A DNA stretch of 64,000 nt, taken from contig CANLOW010000007.1 in NCBI GenBank assembly GCA_947493035.1, positions 62,001 to 126,000 of the forward strand. Reading direction: 5' to 3'. The notes under the pieces are model-generated. The model worked only from the letters and a program-made list of their open reading frames with translations. It made no database searches and was not told where the DNA came from. Position numbers and translations under genes: made by a program. How positions within the stretch are numbered: position 1 is the first letter of the stretch; each line of letters opens with the position of its first letter. Shown here piece by piece: positions 56,018 through 64,000 of the stretch. Source of the DNA: an uncultured Aquimarina sp. GTDB taxonomy: Bacteria; Bacteroidota; Bacteroidia; Flavobacteriales; Flavobacteriaceae.

Positions 56018-56788
56018 ATGGATAATTTAGAGGCCTTAGCAGCAAAACGATTTAAGAGTATAAGAGATCAGCACCAATTAACACAAAAACAGTTTGCAGA
56101 CAATTTGGGTATAAAAAACAATATTGCTGACATTGAAAGAGGGAGAACCAAAATAACAGGGTACACAGTAGCTATGTTGACTAAATCATTTGGAATAAAT
56201 CCTCTTTGGTTGTATGGTTTAAGTGCGATTAAAGAAATTCGTGCTCAAAATATGAATGTAAGTCCTAAACTTGTCACTGTTGATAGTACTGATAATGAAA
56301 ATATGGTTCTTGTCGATGTAAAAGCTTCTGCTGGGTATCCCTCTAACATTAAAGAACCACATTGGTATCATGAACTACCTGCTTTCAATTTTCCATTACC
56401 TGAATTTAGAAATGCAAGCTTCAGAGGATTCCAAATTCAAGGAGATAGCATGTTTCCCACTTTTAAACCTAAAGAATGGGTTATCGGAAAAGCTATAGAT
56501 ACTATTAATGATGTATCTAATAACCGTATCCATGTAATCGTTTTAAAAGACAGTGTTTTAATAAAAAAAGTAAGCTTAGAAAAACAAGCTACCAAGGCAC
56601 AACTAATTTCCTTAAATACATTATACCCTCCTATAGAAATTAATATTAATGAAATTCAAGAAATATGGGAGGTTACTAGTAAATTATCATTTGATATCAA
56701 TTCTACTGAGGAAAGTGCTAGTATTCATGACTTACAATTAGCTATACAACGATTAGGAAATGAAGTGAGTGCTTTGAAAAACGGGTGA
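56018..56788 (+). CDS. XRE-S24 regulator (LexA/CI-like, self-cleaving)
   Basis: 256 residues. N-terminal XRE helix-turn-helix (about 10-65: LTQKQFADNLGIKNNIADIE), linker, and a C-terminal S24 peptidase domain (about 95-220). All parts of the LexA-type self-cleavage system are present in order: cleavage bond A105-G106 in VKASAGYP, catalytic S144 in FQIQGDSMFPTF and K183 in VLIKKVS. A helical tail (SIHDLQLAIQRLGNEVSALK) may help oligomerise. It likely represses itself and the divergent small gene through the TTGGA palindromes, with relief by cleavage in stress such as DNA damage (inference). Confidence 0.87.
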   Translation: MDNLEALAAKRFKSIRDQHQLTQKQFADNLGIKNNIADIERGRTKITGYTVAMLTKSFGINPLWLYGLSAIKEIRAQNMNVSPKLVTVDSTDNENMVLVDVKASAGYPSNIKEPHWYHELPAFNFPLPEFRNASFRGFQIQGDSMFPTFKPKEWVIGKAIDTINDVSNNRIHVIVLKDSVLIKKVSLEKQATKAQLISLNTLYPPIEININEIQEIWEVTSKLSFDINSTEESASIHDLQLAIQRLGNEVSALKNG

Positions 56789-56857
56789 AATCTATATATT
56801 GACTTTCAATTAATAAATATAAATCCCAAATCAGTTTTCTATCAGAAAAAAAATCAG

Positions 56858-56891
56858 CCTAAATAGTATAGCTTGAAACTATACATTTAGG
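56858..56891 (-). terminator. Terminator of the GH16 agarase gene
   Basis: CCTAAAT/ATTTAGG and GTATAG/CTATAC stems with one bulged A and a 7-nt loop; an A-run at 56847-56853 gives U residues on the minus strand. Confidence 0.75.
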
Positions 56892-56922
56892 TTGAAGTCA
56901 TTTAAATACAGTGTATTTTTAA

Positions 56923-58146
56923 TTAATTGGATGGTTTAAAGACTCTAATCCAATCAACTTTCATTGTGTTTTTTTCTGGATTATTTAATTGCTCATCTGT
57001 TGGAGTTCTCCCTGCATCTACATGCCAATCTTGAGATTCTACATTAATAATTATATCCATAGCTTTATCCATCCCTTTACCATTTTGATAATCAAATGGG
57101 TCAATAATACTAACATCTGAAGCATCACTTGCAGCTTTCAATGTCTCAATTGTATATGAACTAGAGGTTGAATGACGTGTCAATTTTTGAAATCCATTTT
57201 CAAAATCTAATTGCCCATTAGTCATAGTAGGATAATCATAGTTCCAATTATTTCCATCTTTTACCGCTAAAGCTTTGTCATATAATACTCTTACTAGTTC
57301 TCCATCTATATAATATTCAAAATGGAAAGGACTTATCCAGTTAACACCTATACGAGTGTATTGACGTTCTCCCGAATTGTAATGAAATTCACCCCAACTA
57401 CTAACCCCTTCACGTTCAAACCAACTTCCTGTATCTCTCGGCTGATAATCGGTAAAAGGTTGTCTTATAAATGAATGGTGACTAAGATGAATAAATTTAG
57501 AAAAGAAAGCATTTCCCTGCTCATCTCCTCCATAGCATTCTATAATATCAATTTCTTGAGTATCATCAGGGCTTAACAACCAAACATCTGAAGCTAATAC
57601 AATATCTGCTACACTTACTTTTGCTTCAACAAACACTGGCCACTTTACTCTGTTATTTCCTGTTATACAACCTGCACTTATCCCATCAGCTGGACGCCCC
57701 ATTTTGGGTGCCTGACCAAATCTAGGTAAAGACTCATCCCCTTCAACTCTTCGTGATGCTTTCAATACTAAATCATTACCATCTACAGTTACATGGTCGT
57801 ATTTCCAATATGTAGTCCCTGGACCATCCCACAAACCATGATAAAAGTTATACCACTTATTATTAGGCCCAAAATCGATTCTATCATCTACAGCATCAAA
57901 TGTATAATTAAAATCATCAGAAGGAGTAGCTTGAAACTCCCAAGATAAATTAGCTCCTAAGCCTGAAGGCAATGCTATTTTATCGAATGTCTCTTCGGTT
58001 TCTATTACCACCGGAGTCTCCTCCTTAGGCTGATCGACAACTGGCGTTACATCACTATCATTTCCGCCACTATCACCATTATCACTTCCACATGAAAAAA
58101 GGGCTATTAAAGACAACCCTAAAATAATTTCACTACTTATTCTCAT
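56923..58146 (-). CDS. GH16 beta-agarase, lipoprotein
   Basis: 407 residues. Lipobox LFSC (C19) then an acidic stretch (GSDNGDSGGNDSD) that fits a surface-export signal. The GH16 domain (about 65-405) has the agarase pattern WLLSPDDTQEIDIIECYG (nucleophile E198, D200, acid/base E203), HLSHHSFIRQPFTDYQP and GVNWISPFHFEYYIDGELVR, close to known marine beta-agarases of the AgaB kind. No CBM6 or T9SS tail, so it would sit on the cell surface and cut agarose near the importers, while the T9SS enzymes act further out. Minus strand, its own terminator. Confidence 0.92.
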   Translation of the reverse strand: MRISSEIILGLSLIALFSCGSDNGDSGGNDSDVTPVVDQPKEETPVVIETEETFDKIALPSGLGANLSWEFQATPSDDFNYTFDAVDDRIDFGPNNKWYNFYHGLWDGPGTTYWKYDHVTVDGNDLVLKASRRVEGDESLPRFGQAPKMGRPADGISAGCITGNNRVKWPVFVEAKVSVADIVLASDVWLLSPDDTQEIDIIECYGGDEQGNAFFSKFIHLSHHSFIRQPFTDYQPRDTGSWFEREGVSSWGEFHYNSGERQYTRIGVNWISPFHFEYYIDGELVRVLYDKALAVKDGNNWNYDYPTMTNGQLDFENGFQKLTRHSTSSSYTIETLKAASDASDVSIIDPFDYQNGKGMDKAMDIIINVESQDWHVDAGRTPTDEQLNNPEKNTMKVDWIRVFKPSN

Positions 58147-58507
58147 AAATCAATACTTTACGAAATCGTTATAGCATTTCTACACACGACTATATTTACA
58201 GTGCTAATTTATTGATGAACTAAATATTTATAATCCTGTTAATTATCTAAAAACGGATGTATTTTGTGTTTTATATTTAAGTAAACAAGAAACTTTGAAA
58301 TAGATGGACAACAGATTCATTGTACTGATCCTTATCCCTGTAGTGATTAAATGAACTTTATAGATACAAGTATACTAGGTATTTGTTGTCTTTTTCGAAT
58401 CAGGTCCAGAGTATAGTTTAACCTTTCTTTTTAAAAGAAGAAACACAAACAACAAAAAAACTCCCTTTTAAAAAAGGGAGTTAAAATATTTTCGAAGATA
58501 TCAATTA
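58147..58507. other. Intergenic region between agarase and rpsT genes
   Basis: 361 bp. It holds the rpsT terminator (58459-58482) and must hold the agarase promoter; I see no clear TAnnTTTG box on the minus strand and no ORF. Confidence 0.5.
58459..58482 (-). terminator. Terminator after rpsT
   Basis: AACTCCCTTTT pairs with AAAAGGGAGTT around two A residues, with a run of A upstream (U on the minus strand). Confidence 0.85.
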
Positions 58508-58756
58508 CTATAACGAGCTTACGTACTTCGTTAATTTAGACTTAGTGTTAGCCGCTTTATTTTTGTGGATAATATTGTTTTTAGCCAATTTATCTACCAT
58601 AGCGATAACATTAGGTAATAAAGATTCTGCATCTTCTTTACCTGCCTCACGTAACTTCTTTATAGCAGTACGTGTAGATTTATGTTGATATCTATTTCTT
58701 ACTTTTTTTGCTTCGTTACTTCTAATTCTCTTTAACGCTGACTTGTGATTTGCCAT
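58508..58756 (-). CDS. rpsT: Ribosomal protein S20
   Basis: 82 residues from ATG 58756: MANHKSALKRIRSNEAKKVR, then STRTAIKKLREA and IIHKNKAANTKSKLTKYV. The open frame runs further upstream but only by reading through the tRNA-Glu gene, so the longer form is rejected. S20 binds 16S rRNA in the small subunit. The leader contains tRNA-Glu only 30 bp before the start, so the gene is made from a tRNA-bearing transcript. Confidence 0.96.
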   Translation of the reverse strand: MANHKSALKRIRSNEAKKVRNRYQHKSTRTAIKKLREAGKEDAESLLPNVIAMVDKLAKNNIIHKNKAANTKSKLTKYVSSL

Positions 58757-58786
58757 TGAATTGTTTTTTAATTTCTTCAAAAAATG

Positions 58787-58858
58787 TAGCCCGTAGGGGA
58801 ATCGAACCCCTCTTCCCAGGATGAAAACCTGATGTCCTAACCGATAGACGAACGGGCC
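58787..58858 (-). tRNA. tRNA-Glu (anticodon TTC), copy 2
   Basis: 72 nt on the minus strand. Acceptor GGCCCGT pairs with ACGGGCT (one G-U), discriminator A; anticodon loop TTTTCAT between CAGG and CCTG; T-loop GGTTCGATTCC. CCA not encoded. Identical in its mature part to the copy at 58963-59034. Confidence 0.96.
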
Positions 58859-58876
58859 ATACAAACTCGAATTTAA

Positions 58877-58939
58877 AATGTAATATTTAGAATTTACACA
58901 TAGCTCTCTATGAGCTGATATAATTCTGAATTCTACATT
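58877..58939 (-). repeat. Imperfect hairpin between the two tRNA-Glu genes
   Basis: Arms 58877-58894 and 58922-58939 match at 15 of 18 positions; AGCTC/GAGCT forms an inner stem (58902-58916). It may be a processing stem in the tRNA transcript. Confidence 0.45.
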
Positions 58940-58962
58940 ATGAATTCATAATTTAAGTATCG

Positions 58963-59034
58963 TAGCCCGTAGGGGAATCGAACCCCTCTTCCCAGGATGA
59001 AAACCTGATGTCCTAACCGATAGACGAACGGGCC
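58963..59034 (-). tRNA. tRNA-Glu (anticodon TTC), copy 1
   Basis: 72 nt, same sequence as copy 2. It is the first of the pair downstream of proS and has a perfect promoter at 59053-59082. Confidence 0.96.
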
Positions 59035-59052
59035 ATGCCGTAAATGCGGATG

Positions 59053-59082
59053 CAAATATACATCTAAATTTCTATTCCGCAA
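59053..59082 (-). promoter_or_regulatory. Consensus promoter of the tRNA-Glu pair and rpsT
   Basis: Minus-strand TTG at 59080-59082, exactly 19 bp, TATATTTG at 59053-59060. GATG before and CATC after form an inverted repeat around the -7 box. Confidence 0.85.
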
Positions 59083-59127
59083 GCACTGCATTAAAAGTTT
59101 TTCTAAAAAATATTACTTTTTTATTTC

Positions 59128-60606
59128 CTAGTATGCTTTAGCAAATAAAACTCTTGTACTAGATGGTTTCCCTGAGTACACACACTCACCTTCTTCCTCT
59201 TTAAATTCAAAAGGAATACAACGAATAGTAGCTTTAGTCAATTCTTTGATTTTAGCCTCTGTATCAATGGTTCCATCCCAATGAGCTGCAATAAATCCTC
59301 CTTTAGTATCTAACACTTCTTTAAACTCATCAAATGAATTTACTTCTGTGATATGATCATTTCTATAATTCAAAGCTTTTTCAAATAAACTTTCCTGAAT
59401 TTGACCTAACAATTCTTTAATATATTCAGCTAAACCTTCTCTAACAACAGCAGTCTTTGTCAAATTATCACGACGTGCTAACTCGACTTGTCCTTTTTCT
59501 AAGTCTTTTGGTCCAATAGCTATTCTTAAAGGCACTCCTTTTAATTCATATTCTGCAAATTTGGCACCTGGTCTCATGGTATCTCTATCATCAAACTTTA
59601 CAGAAACTCCTAAAGACCTCAGCTCTTGTACTATTTCATCGGCAACCTCAGAAATTTGAGCTAATTGCTCCTCTCCTTTATATATAGGTACAATTACTAC
59701 TTGTGTTGGTGCTAAATTTGGAGGTAACACTAAACCTTGATCATCACTATGAGTCATAATCAAAGCCCCCATCAAACGAGTAGACACACCCCAAGATGTT
59801 GCCCATACATGTTCTTGCTTTCCTTCTTTGGTCGCATATTTTACGTCAAATGCTTTAGCAAAGTTTTGCCCTAAAAAGTGAGATGTTCCTGCTTGTAAAG
59901 CTTTCCCGTCTTGCATTAGTGCTTCTATACAAAAGGTATCATCAGCCCCTGCAAATCGTTCAGACTCTGTTTTACGTCCCTGAACAACCGGTATCGCCAT
60001 AAAATTCTGAACAAAATCAGCATAAATTTGATTCATCTGTGCTGTCTCTGCCAATGCCTCTTCTTTAGTAGCATGAGCTGTATGTCCTTCCTGCCATAAA
60101 AATTCTGCTGTACGCAAAAATAAACGCGTACGCATTTCCCATCGAACAACATTAGCCCATTGATTTACCAAAATAGGCAAATCTCTATATGACTGAATCC
60201 ATCCCTTATAAGTATTCCAAATAATTGCTTCAGATGTCGGCCTAACCACAAGTTCTTCCTCAAGTTTAGCATCAGGGTCTGCAATTAACTTTCCTTCGTT
60301 TTCAGGATCTGTTTTTAATCTATAATGTGTTACAACAGCACATTCTTTAGCAAATCCTTCAGCATTCTTCTCTTCTGCTTCGAATAAACTTTTGGGTACA
60401 AAAAGTGGAAAATACGCATTTTGATGCCCTGTTTCTTTAAACTTTTTATCTAATTCGGCTTGCATTTTCTCCCAAATAGCATATCCGTAGGGTTTGATAA
60501 CCATACATCCTCGAACGGCAGCATTTTCAGCAAGATCTGCTTTGACTACCAATTCATTATACCATTTCGAATAATCCTCACTACGTTTTGTTAATCCTTT
60601 AGCCAT
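59128..60606 (-). CDS. proS: Prolyl-tRNA synthetase, archaeal/eukaryotic-like type
   Basis: 492 residues from ATG 60606 ([20 protein letters not shown]); the frame continues six codons upstream to a TTG but homologues start here. Class II motifs: [33 protein letters not shown] with EGHTAHAT, and [20 protein letters not shown] near motif 3. The anticodon-binding domain (about 290-400) and a C-terminal domain with CVYSGKPSS follow. This ~490-residue type differs from the longer E. coli ProS, which carries an editing domain. Followed by the tRNA-Glu pair. Confidence 0.95.
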   Translation of the reverse strand: MAKGLTKRSEDYSKWYNELVVKADLAENAAVRGCMVIKPYGYAIWEKMQAELDKKFKETGHQNAYFPLFVPKSLFEAEEKNAEGFAKECAVVTHYRLKTDPENEGKLIADPDAKLEEELVVRPTSEAIIWNTYKGWIQSYRDLPILVNQWANVVRWEMRTRLFLRTAEFLWQEGHTAHATKEEALAETAQMNQIYADFVQNFMAIPVVQGRKTESERFAGADDTFCIEALMQDGKALQAGTSHFLGQNFAKAFDVKYATKEGKQEHVWATSWGVSTRLMGALIMTHSDDQGLVLPPNLAPTQVVIVPIYKGEEQLAQISEVADEIVQELRSLGVSVKFDDRDTMRPGAKFAEYELKGVPLRIAIGPKDLEKGQVELARRDNLTKTAVVREGLAEYIKELLGQIQESLFEKALNYRNDHITEVNSFDEFKEVLDTKGGFIAAHWDGTIDTEAKIKELTKATIRCIPFEFKEEEGECVYSGKPSSTRVLFAKAY

Positions 60607-60706
60607 AGTATCGTTTTGGCACAACTATTGTGCTTATTATTTTAAATTTGTGGTTAGGACAAAACTAACTAAATTTAAAATGTTCAACAATTAAAAAACT
60701 ATAGAT

Positions 60707-61777
60707 ATGCGATTCCCAGAAAACTCCCCTACAACGTTTTACCGTGGTTTATTTTTCGCATTTCTATCACTTTGCATAACTGCTTGTGGTACTTACCAAG
60801 CTGTGACGTATGATGATGATGGAATTTATGCGGACTCTAGATCAACTCCTGCACCTCAACCTAGGCCCCAAGCACAAGTAAGTAATGTACCGGCGCAAGC
60901 TAATACTAACAATAATTTTTTCTCTCAAAAACTTGAAGAATTAAGAAGTGTGAACCAAGAAGAAACTGAAGTCTTTACTGATATTGAAAATTATTCTAGT
61001 GGCGACTACAATGACACTAATAACAATTCTATAAACAGTAATCCTGGTTGGGAAGATTCTTACAGTGATACAAATACTACTATTAACGTCATCGGCGGTA
61101 ATGCTTGGGGATACAACAACTACTACCCTTTTTGGAATCGTGGATTTCGCAACTTTTATGGCTACAATGGATTTGGTCCTTTCTGGAATAGAGGGTTCTA
61201 CAATGGTTTCTACAACAATCCTTACATAGGGTTTAATTTCGGCTTTAATTCTGGGTATTATGGCCATCCTTTCTATGGCAATGGTTATTACGGAGGCTAC
61301 TACAATAGACCATACAACCATAGATATTACCGAAGCCCTAGATATGTTTATAACACAAGAAGAGTATATACAAGAAATAACAATACTCGATCACGTACTG
61401 TCTCAGCGACAAATAGACGTGTATACTCTAACTCGAGAGGAGCAAAAACAATAAATAACTCAAGAAACGGTAATACTAATAGACGAGTATACTCTTCGAG
61501 AAATAACAATAGTAATAACAGAAAATATAATTCTAACAATCGTGCCTATACTTCTAGAAATGGCTCTTCTTCCAATGCTAGAAAGAAAACTAATAATTCA
61601 TCCAACACGCGTAATTATTCTTCTGGCAGAAGTAATTCAGGGAGTTCTAGATCTTATAGTGGCTCTCGTAGCTCAGGTTCTTCTAGAAGCTATAGTCGAG
61701 GATCTAGTGGTTCTAGTCGATCTTACGGAAGAAGCGGTTCTTCGGGATCTAGCAGCAGGTCTTACAGAAGAAGATAA
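60707..61777 (+). CDS. Low-complexity lipoprotein rich in Asn, Tyr, Gly, Arg, Ser
   Basis: 356 residues. Lipobox ITAC (C27) with GTYQAVTYDDDGIYADSR after it, a Pro/Gln/Asn linker, a middle full of NGF, YYG and FWNRGF repeats (about 125-215), and an Arg/Ser/Asn-rich end with SGSSRSYSRGSSGSS-type repeats. Related proteins in Flavobacteriia carry the misleading name vitellogenin II. Function unknown; possibly a surface or structural role. Composition is far from the neighbours, so small frame errors would be hard to spot. Confidence 0.75.
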   Translation: MRFPENSPTTFYRGLFFAFLSLCITACGTYQAVTYDDDGIYADSRSTPAPQPRPQAQVSNVPAQANTNNNFFSQKLEELRSVNQEETEVFTDIENYSSGDYNDTNNNSINSNPGWEDSYSDTNTTINVIGGNAWGYNNYYPFWNRGFRNFYGYNGFGPFWNRGFYNGFYNNPYIGFNFGFNSGYYGHPFYGNGYYGGYYNRPYNHRYYRSPRYVYNTRRVYTRNNNTRSRTVSATNRRVYSNSRGAKTINNSRNGNTNRRVYSSRNNNSNNRKYNSNNRAYTSRNGSSSNARKKTNNSSNTRNYSSGRSNSGSSRSYSGSRSSGSSRSYSRGSSGSSRSYGRSGSSGSSSRSYRRR

Positions 61778-61806
61778 GACAACTATTGCTTAGATATTGT
61801 TCAATA

Positions 61807-61894
61807 CTTAATGATTTATCATTAGTAAGCTATCTCGGGGCAAGCCCACGAGGTAGTTATATGAAATAAAATTTTAATTTCAAGGCAAGCCTTG
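61807..61894 (+). promoter_or_regulatory. Structured leader of four hairpins before the FadL-like gene
   Basis: Successive hairpins: TAATGAT/ATCATTA (61809-61824); CTATCTCG-GGG/CCC-A-CGAGGTAG with loop CAAG (61830-61856); GAAAT/ATTTC (61863-61881); and CAAGG/CCTTG, again with loop CAAG (61881-61894). Two of them present the same GG-CAAG-CC tip. Confidence 0.5.
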
Positions 61895-61935
61895 CGGTAC
61901 TATAACCTTTGGCGGCGTCAATAAAAGTCTTAAAA

Positions 61936-63456
61936 ATGAAAAAACATATATATAACCTCCTTGCTATTTCTATATTAGGATTATCTAGTTTCGCTCAAAC
62001 CTCTAGTGATGCTTATCATTTTAGCAGTAGTCAAAATTTCGGTACGGCTCGTTATCTATCACTTGGTGGTGCATTCGGAGCTTTAGGTGGTGACCTAACA
62101 GCAGTTAGTGAAAACCCAGCTTCTTCAGCGGTATTTTCTACTTCATATGGAGGTCTTACCGTAGGTTCGAATAACAAAGATTTTTCTAGCACTTATTTTG
62201 ATACTACTGCAGAAAGCAACCGAAATAATCTAGTATTCAATCAAATTGGAGGTGTGCTTGTATTAAGGAGTGCTAATCCTGAATCTAGTCTTGAGAAAGT
62301 TACATTAGCTATTAACTATCAACTAGAAAACGATTTTAGGAATACTATTTTTATTGACGGTGATGCCAATAACTCTATAGCTGATTTTTTTGTAGGTCAA
62401 GCTAACGGAATACCTACTAATGTATTACTGACCAATGGCCTTGATGACGGAATTGTTTATGAAGATATTGGAAGAGATAATCGTTTTGGAAGAACTGGGC
62501 AACAAGCCTATTTAGGATTTCAAACATTATTAATTGACCCCTCTAACATTGACAATGACACATATGTATCTGGAGTAACTTCCTCACCTAATTTTCAAAA
62601 TACAAGTATAGAAAGTAGCGGAAGACGTAGTAAATCTACCCTAAACTTAGGATTAAAATATCATAGTGGTTTGCATTTAGGAGCTAATCTTAACATACAT
62701 CAAATAGATCAAAGGCGTACCATTAAATTTTCAGAAGAAAATAGTTTTGCTAATGTAGGGTATGAAGTTAACGAAGACACTTTCGGAGCTGGTATTTCTC
62801 TAGGGTTGGGTGCTATTTACTCAGTTGAAGATATCAGACTTGGTATATCCTATCAAACACCTACTTGGTATGAGGTAACAAATGCTGTTGATGAATTCAT
62901 AAATGTTAGATATAACCAAGATGTAGATATCGAAGGTGACTTAGTAAGTGGTCTGGACATAGACCCGTTACCTGGCATCTTTTTCGATCATCCTGATTAC
63001 GGACTGCGTACTCCAGGAAAATTATCATTAAGTGCTGCATATATATTCGGTAAACTTGGCTTAATATCTACTCAATTTGAGCTTCAAGATTTTTCGAATA
63101 CGCGATATGACAATCGCTTTTCAGGAAGCACTACCATCAATCAAAATATTCGAAATACTTTTCAAGCCTCAGAAACTTTCAGAATTGGTGCTGAAGCCAG
63201 AGCAAAACAATGGCGTTTTAGAGCAGGTGCCAACTATAGCACATCTCCTTACCAAGACGAAAGCATCGACGGGGAATCTAAAGGTTTTTCTTTAGGTATT
63301 GGATATGATTGGGGAAAATGGAAATTGGATGGAACATACTCAAAATCGGACACTAATTTCAATGAAACTGCATTTGAGAATAACAATTTTGCCAATTCTG
63401 GAAATGTAGACTTAGATCGCAGTCAGATAACCGTAACACTAGGTGTAAACTTTTAA
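61936..63456 (+). CDS. OmpP1/FadL-like outer-membrane protein
   Basis: 506 residues from ATG 61936 (MKKHIYNLLAISILGLSSFAQ, a signal peptide); the frame extends nine codons up to a TTG but that would add non-signal residues. The block RYLSLGGAFGALGGDLTAVSENPAS is the N-terminal hatch of the OmpP1/FadL/TodX family; many alternating beta strands follow, ending VTLGVNF. These barrels take up hydrophobic molecules. A strongly structured 5' leader precedes it. Confidence 0.85.
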   Translation: MKKHIYNLLAISILGLSSFAQTSSDAYHFSSSQNFGTARYLSLGGAFGALGGDLTAVSENPASSAVFSTSYGGLTVGSNNKDFSSTYFDTTAESNRNNLVFNQIGGVLVLRSANPESSLEKVTLAINYQLENDFRNTIFIDGDANNSIADFFVGQANGIPTNVLLTNGLDDGIVYEDIGRDNRFGRTGQQAYLGFQTLLIDPSNIDNDTYVSGVTSSPNFQNTSIESSGRRSKSTLNLGLKYHSGLHLGANLNIHQIDQRRTIKFSEENSFANVGYEVNEDTFGAGISLGLGAIYSVEDIRLGISYQTPTWYEVTNAVDEFINVRYNQDVDIEGDLVSGLDIDPLPGIFFDHPDYGLRTPGKLSLSAAYIFGKLGLISTQFELQDFSNTRYDNRFSGSTTINQNIRNTFQASETFRIGAEARAKQWRFRAGANYSTSPYQDESIDGESKGFSLGIGYDWGKWKLDGTYSKSDTNFNETAFENNNFANSGNVDLDRSQITVTLGVNF

Positions 63457-63512
63457 CACAGCTTTAAGCCTCACTTTATAATTACACATTTCACATTCAT
63501 CGCATAATGTAG

Positions 63513-63520
63513 TATCTTTG
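63513..63520 (+). promoter_or_regulatory. -7 element of folE
   Basis: TATCTTTG fits TAnnTTTG, 46 bp before the ATG; no TTG at the usual spacing. Confidence 0.5.
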
Positions 63521-63566
63521 TGCGCTAATTTTATCGCTTATTTCAAGCCACCGAACGTTTATTTGA

Positions 63567-64000
63567 ATGAAAGAACATCAAGAGACTAACGAAGAAGATT
63601 TCATAGGAGACAATCACATAAGCACTAGTGCAGTGACCCCATTGCGTAAAGATGCTTTCGAACTTTCTCCTGAAGAGAAAATCGATGCCATTCAAGAAGA
63701 TGTAAAGCGCATCATGGAAACTCTAGGGCTTGATCTAACGGACGATAGCCTTAAAGGGACACCTAAACGTGTTGCAAAAATGTTTGTTAACGAAATCTTT
63801 GGAGGGTTATACGCCGAAAACAAACCGAAGGCTTCGACATTTGACAACAATTACAAGTATGGAGAGATGTTAGTAGAGAAAAACATCACTCTGTATTCTA
63901 CTTGCGAGCACCATTTACTACCGATTGTAGGTCGAGCACATGTCGCTTATATTTCTAGTGGAAAAGTAATAGGGCTTTCTAAAATGAATCGTATTGTCGA
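63567..64000 (+). CDS. folE: GTP cyclohydrolase I, N-terminal part
   Basis: Read by hand from ATG 63567; open to the window end (about 144 residues). After a variable acidic start comes [37 protein letters not shown], the zinc/active site [20 protein letters not shown] (C113, H115, H116) and [12 protein letters not shown]. It makes dihydroneopterin triphosphate from GTP, the first step of folate synthesis. The last zinc cysteine lies beyond the window. Confidence 0.94.
   Translation, partial: MKEHQETNEEDFIGDNHISTSAVTPLRKDAFELSPEEKIDAIQEDVKRIMETLGLDLTDDSLKGTPKRVAKMFVNEIFGGLYAENKPKASTFDNNYKYGEMLVEKNITLYSTCEHHLLPIVGRAHVAYISSGKVIGLSKMNRIV

Noticed and set aside
55546..56788. Prophage remnant around the CI-like regulator
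   Set aside because: No integrase, structural gene or attachment repeat was seen nearby; neighbours are chromosomal.
58757..58864. N-terminal extension of S20
   Set aside because: It is a reading of the tRNA-Glu gene; S20 proteins begin at MANHKSA.

Overview
The window is a stretch of chromosome from a marine member of the Bacteroidota, most likely family Flavobacteriaceae. The signs are: very AT-rich DNA; promoters with the Bacteroidota pattern TTG-N19-TAnnTTTG; secreted enzymes ending in type IX secretion (T9SS) sorting tails; many lipoproteins; DUF2795, DUF5606 and TIGR03643-type proteins; a TamL-like outer-membrane factor; a fused ResB-CcsA cytochrome c assembly protein; and an agar-degrading gene cluster. 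The genus cannot be fixed from the sequence alone. There is no rRNA, CRISPR array, insertion sequence or prophage.

Layout. 1-4.4 kb: the start of a TonB-dependent receptor behind an MntR-type regulator, then the cytochrome c assembly gene. 4.5-11 kb: housekeeping genes (DUF2520 protein, KdsC-type phosphatase, PduO adenosyltransferase, DUF2795 protein, SecA). 11-18.5 kb: a lipoprotein-type KatG, an OmpA-like lipoprotein, malate dehydrogenase, a YwqK/MORN protein, a two-domain fasciclin lipoprotein and an unknown lipoprotein. 18.5-25.7 kb: pyrG-yidC facing ruvX-def-DUF5606-dapD and a 1-Cys peroxiredoxin. 25.9-33.6 kb: a secreted SMP-30-like protein, an RNA methyltransferase, TamL, a TIGR03643 protein, a HAD phosphatase and an M61 peptidase. 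33.6-36.2 kb: amine oxidase, SDR and TetR regulator with paired operators. 36.5-44.6 kb: RlmF, acyl-CoA dehydrogenase, NhaD, and ExbB-ExbD-TonB-FolC. 44.6 kb: tRNA-Val.

Agar cluster, 45-58 kb. Two tandem GH86 enzymes and a GH16 enzyme, all with CBM6 modules and T9SS tails, are followed after a few other genes by a GH16 beta-agarase lipoprotein. They would cut agar or porphyran outside the cell. No SusC/SusD pair, sulfatase or exo-acting galactosidase lies in the window, so uptake and final breakdown must be encoded elsewhere. Between the last two enzymes are methylglyoxal synthase, a LEA-like repeat lipoprotein, and a divergent pair made of a LexA/CI-like self-cleaving regulator and a small protein that looks like an eroded nuclease.

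58.4-64 kb: proS, two identical tRNA-Glu genes and rpsT in one direction, then a low-complexity lipoprotein, a FadL-like outer-membrane protein behind a strongly structured leader, and the start of folE. The least explained elements are the operator array at 55.92-56.02 kb, the paired TetR operators, the hairpin leader at 61.8 kb, the hairpin abutting dapD, and inverted repeats flanking the -7 box of both tRNA promoters.
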